DNA of 40,717 nt from Alkalihalobacillus pseudalcaliphilus. GTDB taxonomy: Bacteria; Bacillota; Bacilli; Bacillales; Bacillaceae_D. The notes beneath the pieces were generated by a model. The model saw only the letters and a program-made list of their open reading frames with translations, did not search any database and was not told the DNA's origin. Made by a program: the position numbers and the translations under genes. Shown in pieces: positions 33,648-40,717 of the stretch. The number at the start of each line of letters is the position of its first letter. Position 1 is the stretch's first letter. The DNA is taken from NCBI GenBank assembly GCA_001038565.1, contig LFJO01000016.1:1-40717 (forward strand), given 5' to 3'.

Positions 33648-35861
33648 ATGTTTTCAAGAAATGTGTATATCTGTGTCATGATGTTCGTCATCTTGTCACT
33701 CTTATGTGGAAATGTAACTTTTGCACAAGAATTTGAAACAAACCACCAGACAATAGTCCTAGTTCCTCACTTTTCATTTGAAGACATTGAGGCTTTACTT
33801 GAAAAGGATCAGGAGCCTTTTTTATGGGAAAAAGCATCTATAGGTGCGATGAATGTACGGCCGGATGGTCCTTATCAATACTTACATAACACGGTCACGA
33901 TGGCTGTCGGAGATAAAGCAAGAGGTGTGGACCAATGGAATGCCTATGAACAGAACGAACAAATCGCTGAACAATCCATCCAACAGCATCAACAGCAAAC
34001 GCTATCTCGTGAGAATCGTCATCCTATTACTCGCCCGGATATTTATCATCCTTATTTCTTTTCCCTAAAGCAGACCAATCTAAACACGTCTTATCGTGGA
34101 CAAATAGGTAAGTTAGGGGAGTGGCTAAAGGAAGCAAACGTTGATCACTTTGTATATGGACATAGTGATACAGAGCAGCAGGTCCGTTATGCCTCATTGT
34201 TTATAATCGATGAAAAAGCGACGGGACAAGGGGCTTTAAAAGAGGCCGTTCAGACGAATTCAGAGCGTCCGTATCGTTATCAAATGGACCAAGATTTTAT
34301 CATAGAGCATATGACCAATCGGCAAATCGACAATGTACGGACTTACTCAGTAATAGAATGGGGAGATTTTTACCGTCTTGATATGATGAAGGACGTCATT
34401 GAACCGAATTATTATTTGGAGCTAAAGGAAACTTTGAGAAAAGAATTAACACAGTTTTTGCTACGGTTAAAAGATGAACAAAATCAGGAAATCTGGTTAC
34501 TGACACCGATGATGGACCAAACATCTTACCAGCAAAAAAAGTGGCTAACACCTATTCTTAATTGGGGTTCCGATGAGGCAGGCTTCTTTACCTCTGCAAC
34601 AACGAGACAGAGCTATATTGTCAGTAGCATCGATTTGTTACCGACATGGGTAGATCGACTTTCCCTTCCACATGGTGATACGATGCTAACAGGAAAAGCC
34701 TTAACCATTGAACATTCAAATCGCCTCTCGCATGAAAGGATGTTTCGAGATTTAGATCACATTACACATATATTTAAAAGTCGTTCCCATGTATTGACGA
34801 TTTTTATTCTTAGCTTAGTTGGTTTATTAGGGCTGGCGGGTATTGTGTTTGTTTGGTTGAGAAATAATCAATACGCTCTCATCGGTGTCAAGGTCACATT
34901 CCTAGCCGCATGGAGTTCTCTGTTATATTTCTTATTGCTAGCACCTTTAAGTGAATATATGTCGGTTATTCTTTTTTTATTGACGTTAATGAGTTTATCT
35001 ATTCTAACTGGATTCGTGATTTACAGGTTATGTAGACAGCCTATTTCCGTAGTAGCAGGTATTGTATTTGCCGCTATAACTGTCGACCAATTATTTGGGG
35101 GACCACTCATTCAACGTTCTTATTTAGGGTTTGATCCTATTATCGGGGCACGGTTTTATGGGATTGGAAATGAGTTTGGAGGTGTATATATTATTGCTGT
35201 AATGGCGATGCTTATGCCATTCTTCACGAATAAAAAACGAGATTTACTCATCGTTTTCTCCATTTTAGCAAGTACTCTATTTATCCTTGCTGCACAGATA
35301 TATGGAACAAATGCAGGTGGAACATTGTCTGCTGCAATCGCCTATGTGGTCTTGTTGCTGAAAATGTATCGCAATAATATACATGCAAAAAAACTTTGGA
35401 TCGCCGGTTTTTTCGCTTTAATTGGAGCGGTTGCTTTCCTTTTTATCATGCAGTTAATTGGAATGAAAAGTCATATTGGCTTAGCCTTTGAAAGACTATT
35501 AAGCGGTGATTTCGTGTATATCCAAGATATGATTATTCGTAAATTAACGATGAACTATAAAATTCTACGGCATTCAAATTGGACCTTATTATTTGCATCA
35601 AGTTATGTCGTCGTTGCTATTTTGATTTGGTTTACACGTAACCAATTGGTTGATGAAAGGAAACGATTATTTTTACAAGCAGGTGTTGTTGCATCGGTTG
35701 CTTTACTCTTCCTTAATGATTCAGGCGTTGTTGCCGCTGCAACCTCTATGTTTTGTGTCGTATCCTCTTATTGTTATTGGGTGATCGAGATGTTTTGGGG
35801 CAAGCATTCACGAAAGGGTGGGCATTCAATTTCGGGAAAGTTGGATGAAACGAGTTACTAA
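33648..35861 (+). CDS. Large polytopic membrane protein with N-terminal extracytoplasmic domain
   Basis: The 737-aa protein has a signal-like start (about residues 5-26, ending TFAQE) and an outside domain to about residue 375. The outside domain contains sequence loosely like alkaline-phosphatase-fold proteins (TIVLVPHFSFEDIEAL near the start, SIDLLPTWVDRL near 330). About ten membrane helices follow, with conserved-looking turns GARFYGIGNEFGGV (about 502), GTNAGGTLSA (about 557) and LNDSGVVAAA (about 695). Similar unnamed proteins exist in Firmicutes. A role in the cell envelope is possible but unproven. The gene starts 27 bp after the DnaA-box cluster, with AAAGGTAG as ribosome binding site, so DnaA may control it. 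Confidence 0.7.
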   Translation: MFSRNVYICVMMFVILSLLCGNVTFAQEFETNHQTIVLVPHFSFEDIEALLEKDQEPFLWEKASIGAMNVRPDGPYQYLHNTVTMAVGDKARGVDQWNAYEQNEQIAEQSIQQHQQQTLSRENRHPITRPDIYHPYFFSLKQTNLNTSYRGQIGKLGEWLKEANVDHFVYGHSDTEQQVRYASLFIIDEKATGQGALKEAVQTNSERPYRYQMDQDFIIEHMTNRQIDNVRTYSVIEWGDFYRLDMMKDVIEPNYYLELKETLRKELTQFLLRLKDEQNQEIWLLTPMMDQTSYQQKKWLTPILNWGSDEAGFFTSATTRQSYIVSSIDLLPTWVDRLSLPHGDTMLTGKALTIEHSNRLSHERMFRDLDHITHIFKSRSHVLTIFILSLVGLLGLAGIVFVWLRNNQYALIGVKVTFLAAWSSLLYFLLLAPLSEYMSVILFLLTLMSLSILTGFVIYRLCRQPISVVAGIVFAAITVDQLFGGPLIQRSYLGFDPIIGARFYGIGNEFGGVYIIAVMAMLMPFFTNKKRDLLIVFSILASTLFILAAQIYGTNAGGTLSAAIAYVVLLLKMYRNNIHAKKLWIAGFFALIGAVAFLFIMQLIGMKSHIGLAFERLLSGDFVYIQDMIIRKLTMNYKILRHSNWTLLFASSYVVVAILIWFTRNQLVDERKRLFLQAGVVASVALLFLNDSGVVAAATSMFCVVSSYCYWVIEMFWGKHSRKGGHSISGKLDETSY

Positions 35862-35884
35862 ATGTGCACATATTCCATATGAAA

Positions 35885-35924
35885 AAGACTTCATAAGAGG
35901 CCATTCATTCCTCTATGAAGTCTT
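35885..35924. terminator. Bidirectional intrinsic terminator
   Basis: AAGACTTCATAAGAGG pairs with CCTCTATGAAGTCTT around a 9-nt loop between the convergent 737-aa gene and the ABC-F gene. Confidence 0.85.
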
Positions 35925-35941
35925 ATTATCGTGTTAGGTAG

Positions 35942-37870
35942 TTACGCTTCTTCCTGTAATAGTTCCCATTCTTCCATCAATGTGTCGGAGTCAGCTCTGG
36001 ATTGGTCAATTTTAGTTTGAATTTCCAAAGCCTTTTCATGGTTGGCATAAACGTTCGGATCACATAATTGCTCTTCGCCTTCAGCAATGACAGCTTCTAA
36101 TTCCTCGATTAAGGATTCGATTTCCTCGATTCGTCGTAGCCTTTGTCGCTCTTGCCGTTTCGCTTCTTTGTTGTTGGAGAAGTGATGACTGTTTGATTTT
36201 TGCTCTGAAACCTTTTGTTCTTCCTTTTCTGCTTGAAGTCTTTGTCGCTCTTCATTTTCGGCTTTTTTTGTTTGGTAATAGTCATAATCACCAATATAAT
36301 CAGTGATGGTCCCTTGATTCAACTCTGTAATTCTTGTTGCCATACGATTTAAGAAATAACGGTCATGTGAGACGAAAATAATGGTGCCAGGGTAATCCAT
36401 TAAGGCTGCTTCGAGCATTTCTTTTGCATCTAAATCTAAATGGTTTGTTGGCTCATCAAGAATGAGCACATTCGCTTTTTGTAACATCAATTTAGCTAAA
36501 GCTAACCGAGCTTTTTCGCCACCACTTAAGCTTGAGACAGGCTTTAATACATCGTCTCCACTAAAAAGGAAGTTACCTAAAACGGTACGTATCTCTTTCT
36601 CTGGCATTAACGAATAGTCATCCCATAATTCATGAAGCACTTGTTTAGTAGAGTGCAGCTTCGCTTGTTCCTGGTCATAGTAACCGAGCTTCACATTGCT
36701 TCCGAGCTTAATGGTTCCTTTTTCAAAATCAAGTTGGTTCGTGATCGCTTTAAGAAGTGTTGATTTACCAGCTCCATTTGGTCCAACGATCGCAACACTT
36801 TCCCCACGATTAATATCTAAACAAAGGTTTGAAAAAATGGTCTTATCTTCATAAGCTACTTCTAAATCACGGATAAGGAGGACGTCGTTGCCTGTTTGCT
36901 TATCAATCGTAAATGAAAAGTTCGCTGATTTCTCAGAGCCACTCGGTCGCTCAAGACGATCCATTCGCTCTAGCTGCTTACGCCTACTTTGAGCTCTTTT
37001 GGTTGTAGATGCTCGAGCGATATTACGTTGCACAAAGTCTTCTAGTTCGGCAATTCTTTCTTGCTGCTTCTCAAATTGCTTGAGTTCGAGTTCGTATCGT
37101 TTCGCTTTTTCATCGAGATAGCTACTATAGTTACCGACGAACTTAGTCGATTGTGTCCGGGAAATCTCAACGACTTGGTCGACGACTTGATCTAAAAAGT
37201 AACGATCATGTGAGACAATGAGGATGGCACCTTTATAGTTGGAAAGGTATTGTTCAAGCCATGTTAACGTCTCAATGTCCAAATGGTTCGTTGGCTCATC
37301 GAGTATTAATAAATCGGGTTTTGTTAATAGAAGTTTTCCAAGGGCAAGGCGGGTCTTTTGTCCACCACTTAGTTGAGAGATTTTTGTCTCGTAATGAAAG
37401 CCAGCGAAGTTTAGACCAGAGAGAACGCTACGAATATCAGCTTCATATTGGTAGCCGCCTCGATCTTTGAAGTCTACTTGCAAGGCATCGTATTCACTGA
37501 GCGTTTTTGCATAATTCATCTCGTCTGCTTGAAGATCCGGGTTCGACATATCTTGCTCAAGTTGCCTGAGCTTTTTCTCCATTTGAATAAGTGGTGCAAA
37601 AACTGTTAACATCTCATCCCAAATTGATAGATCAGACTCTAAACCAGTATCTTGTGCTAAATAGCCAAGCTCTACTTCTTTTGGTTTAATTATGTCACCA
37701 CTATCATAAGAAAGTTGCCGAGCAATGATTTTCAGAAGTGTTGATTTACCTGCCCCATTCCGACCGACTAAAGCAATCCGTTCACCGGTTTTTACTTCGA
37801 GCTTTATATTTGTTAAAATTGGATCAGCACCAAATGACTTGGAAATTTGAACACATTGTAAAATAATCAT
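35942..37870 (-). CDS. ABC-F family ATPase (YdiF/Uup-like)
   Basis: The 642-aa soluble protein has two ATPase domains. The first has Walker A GRNGAGKST (about residue 36), signature LSGGQKTRLALGK and LLILDEPTNHLD. The second has GPNGAGKST (about residue 365), LSGGEKARLALAK and VLILDEPTNHLD. A charged linker (about 240-310, the ABC-F interdomain arm) lies between them, and a coiled coil (about 540-640) ends the protein. ABC-F proteins act on the ribosome in translation. The position after tsaD corresponds to ydiF in B. subtilis. The start follows GGGAAGGGAT. Confidence 0.93.
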   Translation of the reverse strand: MIILQCVQISKSFGADPILTNIKLEVKTGERIALVGRNGAGKSTLLKIIARQLSYDSGDIIKPKEVELGYLAQDTGLESDLSIWDEMLTVFAPLIQMEKKLRQLEQDMSNPDLQADEMNYAKTLSEYDALQVDFKDRGGYQYEADIRSVLSGLNFAGFHYETKISQLSGGQKTRLALGKLLLTKPDLLILDEPTNHLDIETLTWLEQYLSNYKGAILIVSHDRYFLDQVVDQVVEISRTQSTKFVGNYSSYLDEKAKRYELELKQFEKQQERIAELEDFVQRNIARASTTKRAQSRRKQLERMDRLERPSGSEKSANFSFTIDKQTGNDVLLIRDLEVAYEDKTIFSNLCLDINRGESVAIVGPNGAGKSTLLKAITNQLDFEKGTIKLGSNVKLGYYDQEQAKLHSTKQVLHELWDDYSLMPEKEIRTVLGNFLFSGDDVLKPVSSLSGGEKARLALAKLMLQKANVLILDEPTNHLDLDAKEMLEAALMDYPGTIIFVSHDRYFLNRMATRITELNQGTITDYIGDYDYYQTKKAENEERQRLQAEKEEQKVSEQKSNSHHFSNNKEAKRQERQRLRRIEEIESLIEELEAVIAEGEEQLCDPNVYANHEKALEIQTKIDQSRADSDTLMEEWELLQEEA

Positions 37871-38006
37871 AGTTATCCCTTCCCAGAAAAAATGGTATGA
37901 GTAGAATCGTGTCGTTTCATGTTTCTATTTAATAGTGTAGCTTAAATAAAGGGAATCAACAACTTATTAACTGTATCCTTTAGGTGGTTACATCTGAGGG
38001 AAAATG

Positions 38007-38036
38007 TTGTACAATAAGGATGTTTCACACTATAAA
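38007..38036 (+). promoter_or_regulatory. Possible promoter of rex
   Basis: TTGTAC (38007-38012) and TATAAA (38031-38036) are 18 bp apart, 35 bp before the rex start. Confidence 0.45.
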
Positions 38037-38070
38037 TGGATAGGTTGTTAGAGAAAAGGGAGGGCTGTTT

Positions 38071-38706
38071 ATGAAGTCTGATCAAACGAAGATACCTCAA
38101 GCGACAGCCAAGCGATTACCATTATATTATCGGTTTCTTGAGAATCTGCAGGCCTCTGGAAAGCAAAGAGTTTCATCAACAGAGTTAAGTGAAGCTGTAA
38201 AAGTAGATTCAGCAACGATTCGAAGAGACTTTTCTTATTTTGGTGCATTAGGAAAAAAGGGATATGGGTATAATGTAAGTTATCTACTCTCTTTTTTTAG
38301 AGAAACATTAAATCAAGATGAATTAACCAAGGTTATTCTAGTAGGAGTCGGGAATTTAGGAACGGCTTTTATGCATTACAATTTCTCAAAAAATAATAAT
38401 ACACAAATTGTAATGGCCTTTGATGTCATGGAGGATAAAATTGGACAGGAAATGGGTGGTGTAACTATTCACCATTTTGACACATTAGAAAAAATGCTAC
38501 CTGAAGAGGTAACAGTAGCGATTCTAACTGTACCTGTGCACGCTGCTCAAAACATCGCGGATCGCTTGGTAGAAGCGGGAATAAAGGGAATTTTGAACTT
38601 TACTCCAGCACGATTATCTGTTCCAGATTCTGTCAGAGTTCACCATATTGACTTATCTGTAGAATTGCAGTCTCTTGTTTATTTTTTAAAGCATTATCCA
38701 GTATAA
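38071..38706 (+). CDS. rex: Redox-sensing transcriptional repressor Rex
   Basis: The 211-aa protein has an N-terminal winged helix (residues 5-75, with [23 protein letters not shown]). The Rossmann NADH-binding domain starts [13 protein letters not shown] (about residue 88), and a domain-swap C-terminal helix follows. Rex represses fermentation and respiration genes when NAD+ is high. The order rex-tatA-tatC is as in B. subtilis (ydiH-tatAy-tatCy). The start follows AGGGAGGG. Confidence 0.96.
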   Translation: MKSDQTKIPQATAKRLPLYYRFLENLQASGKQRVSSTELSEAVKVDSATIRRDFSYFGALGKKGYGYNVSYLLSFFRETLNQDELTKVILVGVGNLGTAFMHYNFSKNNNTQIVMAFDVMEDKIGQEMGGVTIHHFDTLEKMLPEEVTVAILTVPVHAAQNIADRLVEAGIKGILNFTPARLSVPDSVRVHHIDLSVELQSLVYFLKHYPV

Positions 38707-38767
38707 TAGAGAGAGTTTCACAAGGTTGTACTTAGTTTTTAACTAAAATCAAGGAGGTGCATCCTGC

Positions 38768-38959
38768 ATGCCTTTATCAGCAGGAAGTATTATACTTATT
38801 GCCCTTGTTGCATTACTTATCTTCGGTCCGAAGAAATTACCTGAATTAGGGAAAGCGGCTGGAAACACATTACGTGAGTTCAAAGCGGCTACAAAAGGAT
38901 TAGCAGATGACGATGATGATACAACAAGTAAGAAAAAAGCGACAAACCAAGACTCTTAA
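38768..38959 (+). CDS. tatA: Twin-arginine translocase subunit TatA (TatAy type)
   Basis: The 63-aa protein has one N-terminal helix (about residues 4-20), the [14 protein letters not shown] hinge and amphipathic helix, and an acidic DDDDD tail. It forms the pore for folded proteins with TatC. The start follows AAGGAGGTG. The 18-bp spacing to tatC indicates a two-gene unit. Confidence 0.96.
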   Translation: MPLSAGSIILIALVALLIFGPKKLPELGKAAGNTLREFKAATKGLADDDDDTTSKKKATNQDS

Positions 38960-38977
38960 CATGGGAAGGGTTTAACA

Positions 38978-39742
38978 ATGGATACACAGAGTATGTCGGT
39001 AATGGACCATATTGTAGAGCTGAGACGTAGAATTGTGATCGCATTCGTCTTTTTTGCCCTTGCGTTCATTATCGGCTTTTTTTTAGCGACACCATTAATT
39101 ACTTACTTAACGAATGCCCCCATGGCTCAGGATTTGCCAATGAATGCTTTTAAATTGACCGATCCGTTTCGGATATTTATGACGATGGCTACTATTATTG
39201 CATTTGTGATGATTTTCCCCGTTATTTTATATCAGCTTTGGGCTTTTGTAAGTCCTGGATTACATGAAAATGAACGGAAAGTAACATTGGCTTATATTCC
39301 GTTTGCTTTTCTTTTATTTTTAGGCGGACTGGCTTTTGCTTATTTTATTCTCTTCCCATTCATCATTCAATTTATGGGAAATCTGGCTGGGCGATTAGGT
39401 ATTACAGAGCAGTATGGGATTAATGAATATTTTAGCTTTTTATTTCAAATAACGATTCCAATGGGACTTTTATTTCAACTGCCCGTTGTTGTGATGTTTC
39501 TGACGAGACTTGGATTAGTAGATCCGAGTGGCCTGACGAAGTTTCGTAAATATGCGTATTTTGTTCTGTTGGTAATTGCTGGTTTTATTACACCACCAGA
39601 CTTAATGTCCCATCTCATGGTAACTGTTCCGTTACTATTACTTTATGAATTTAGCATCTGGCTCTCACGAATAGCTTATCGAAAAGTCTTAAAAGCACAA
39701 AAGCTTCAAGAAGAAGAATTAAATCGTTCTGAAGCACAATAA
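38978..39742 (+). CDS. tatC: Twin-arginine translocase subunit TatC (TatCy type)
   Basis: The 254-aa protein has six helices and the TatC marks HIVELRRRI at the start, SPGLHENER in the first loop and FITPPD near residue 205. It recognises twin-arginine signal peptides. It follows tatA by 18 bp and ends at a terminator 9 bp downstream. Confidence 0.96.
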   Translation: MDTQSMSVMDHIVELRRRIVIAFVFFALAFIIGFFLATPLITYLTNAPMAQDLPMNAFKLTDPFRIFMTMATIIAFVMIFPVILYQLWAFVSPGLHENERKVTLAYIPFAFLLFLGGLAFAYFILFPFIIQFMGNLAGRLGITEQYGINEYFSFLFQITIPMGLLFQLPVVVMFLTRLGLVDPSGLTKFRKYAYFVLLVIAGFITPPDLMSHLMVTVPLLLLYEFSIWLSRIAYRKVLKAQKLQEEELNRSEAQ

Positions 39743-39750
39743 ATCAGGTT

Positions 39751-39779
39751 AAACCGCTCTTTCCGTTAGAGCGGTTTTT
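39751..39779 (+). terminator. Intrinsic terminator after tatC, group II intron target
   Basis: AAACCGCTCT pairs perfectly with AGAGCGGTTT (loop 7 nt) and ends in T5. The intron begins at 39785, 7 nt after the stem, which is the usual target of group IIC introns. Confidence 0.92.
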
Positions 39780-40201
39780 CAGTTGTGTCCCCCTGGCATG
39801 AGTACAGGCTCTACGGTGAAAGTCCCGAACTGTGCAGGAAGTAGTAACAGTAGCTCAAGGCAAGGTGACTTGATTACCTGAAGGAAGCCAGCGGCAAACT
39901 TCTGCGCCGAGGAACACGAACCTCATACAAGGCTAGGTGATGTTGGATGAGTCTGCATGACAAGACAAAGTCCATACTGCCGAAGGGATCACGTAGTAAA
40001 TGAGGTAGGGACATGGAAGGAAAGTCTGTACTCTTACCCAGGGAGAACCTGTTGGTACGCCTTACATATAAGGTAACCGTACTCGAAACGGGTATGCTGA
40101 ACAACAGGCGTCAGCAGAGGTCATAGTACCTTGTTGCTTAAGCTACAAGGGAAGTACTGAACCATTTAAGAAGAGGAACACCTTGGCGTTCACCTTATTT
40201 G

Positions 40202-40534
40202 ATGAAGCAGAAAATAAGAACCTACTTAAAAGGAAGAAGAGGTGAATCCTCGGGGGACTTTGAAGAGGGCGGAAAATCAAGGTGGCACAAGAAGGAACGT
40301 TACTCACGTGGGAGGCCAAATCAAATGTTGAAATCAGTCCTAAGACGGGGTAATCTCATGTACGCTCTGAAACGAGTGGAAAAGAATAAGGGGAGCCATG
40401 GAGTCGACGAAATGCCTGTACAAAACCTACGAGCACATAACGCTCTCCATTGGCCTACCATTCGGAAAGAACTCCTTGAGGGAACTTATCAACCCCAACC
40501 AGTCCGACGCGTCGAAAGCCCGAGCAAACGTTGA
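40202..40534 (+). pseudogene. ltrA: Group II intron reverse transcriptase/maturase, interrupted N-terminal part
   Basis: The frame encodes the RT-0/RT-1 region: MLKSVLRRGNLMYALKRVEK, then NKGSHGVDEM, then a helix, then GTYQPQPVRRVE. This should continue as IPKPDGG. Instead it enters a 51-bp tandem repeat, and TGA at 40532 ends the frame. The same frame stays open afterwards through three further repeat copies to the window end, because those copies have GGA where the first has TGA. The true start is unclear: ATG 40202 or a later ATG at about 40325, with no strong ribosome binding site. Confidence 0.8.
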
Positions 40535-40717
40535 ATCTCGGGGTTGTGGGCGGAAAAAGGGAGAGAAAGCCCGAGTAAAAGCGGAATCTCGGGGTTGGGA
40601 GCGGAAAAAGAGGGAGAAAGCCCGGGCAAACGTGGAATCACGGGGTTGCGGTCTGAAAAAGAGAGAGGAAGCCCGAGTAAACGTGGAATCGCGGGGTTAC
40701 GACTGGAAAAAGAGAGG
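40516..40717 (+). repeat. 51-bp tandem repeat, four copies, in frame with intron RT
   Basis: Copies start at 40516, 40567, 40618 and 40669. Each has AAGCCCGAGYAAACG..GAATC and CGGGGTT, and ends GAAAAAGAGAG. The period is 17 codons. Translated in the RT frame, copies 2-4 give variants of SPSKRGI.GLR.EKERE. The window ends inside the fourth copy, so more may follow. Confidence 0.93.

Larger units (their letters stand above)
39785..40717 (+). mobile_element. Group II intron, class IIC, 5' part (continues beyond window)
   Basis: The sequence from GTGTCCCCCTGGCATG closely resembles the class IIC intron of Oceanobacillus iheyensis as I remember it. Shared pieces are AGTCCCGAACTGTG, CTGAAGGAAGC, GAGGAACACGAAC, GGCTAGGT and GGATGAGT. 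The position right after a terminator hairpin is characteristic of the class. The reverse transcriptase frame starts in domain IV near 40200. Domains V and VI and the 3' splice site are outside the window. Confidence 0.92.

Noticed and set aside
38700-38760. Rex operator between rex and tatA
   Set aside because: Only a half-site (TTTCACAA) is present; the matching TTGTGA half at proper distance is absent.
40516-40717. CRISPR array
   Set aside because: The 51-bp copies are contiguous without spacers, so this is a minisatellite.

Overview
The window is a chromosomal segment of a low-GC, Gram-positive, spore-former-type bacterium of the Bacillaceae, most like the alkaliphilic or halotolerant Bacillus relatives. 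Three things support this: strong AGGAGG-type ribosome binding sites, Bacillus-type 5S rRNA and initiator tRNA, and the right-hand gene order thiL-tsaE-tsaB-rimI-tsaD / ABC-F / rex-tatA-tatC. That order matches the ydiA-ydiJ region of B. subtilis, which lies next to an rRNA operon there as it does here.

Layout. 1-1260: the 3' end of a 5S rRNA gene, then a five-copy array of about 255 bp. Each unit starts with the last 18 nt of 5S, followed by an intrinsic terminator and a GC-richer spacer that can fold. 1356-7961 (minus strand): a carbohydrate operon with an ABC importer (lipoprotein plus two permeases, no ATPase), a LacI-type regulator, a GH1 beta-glucosidase and a YesL-like membrane protein. 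Its promoter is flanked by two palindromic operators and overlapped by a cre-like site. 8238-12164: small accessory genes, including a LysE/RhtB exporter broken by one stop codon. 12194-14620 (minus): an acetyltransferase and a MutS2-like ATPase without the Smr domain. 14640-19084: a long leader or decayed zone, then an apparently unnamed cassette (secreted 132-aa protein, 831-aa FtsX-like permease, ATPase). 19135-26586: acetyltransferase, pcp, MFS transporter, P-loop kinase, a HepT/MntA toxin-antitoxin pair, a small membrane protein and oligoendopeptidase F, separated by copies of a dispersed GC-rich repeat. 26798-28279: MgtC-like protein, then a solitary 5S rRNA with its own promoter and a tRNA-fMet.

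28554-32192 is the thiL-tsaEB-rimI-tsaD operon, which makes thiamine diphosphate and the t6A modification of tRNA. After it come a frataxin-like protein (minus), a dispersed repeat and a tight cluster of DnaA boxes (33461-33620) in front of a 737-aa membrane protein. Next are a minus-strand ABC-F ATPase, rex and the Tat translocase genes. Directly after the tatC terminator begins a group IIC intron. Its reverse transcriptase frame runs into a 51-bp (17-codon) tandem repeat that continues to the window end.

The most interesting points are the 5S-tail/terminator array, the DnaA-box cluster beside tsaD, the secreted-protein/ABC-exporter cassette with a poly-A promoter spacer, the in-frame minisatellite in the intron reading frame, and the solitary 5S-tRNA-fMet unit. 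All functions are assigned by reading motifs and from memory of families; no database search was run.
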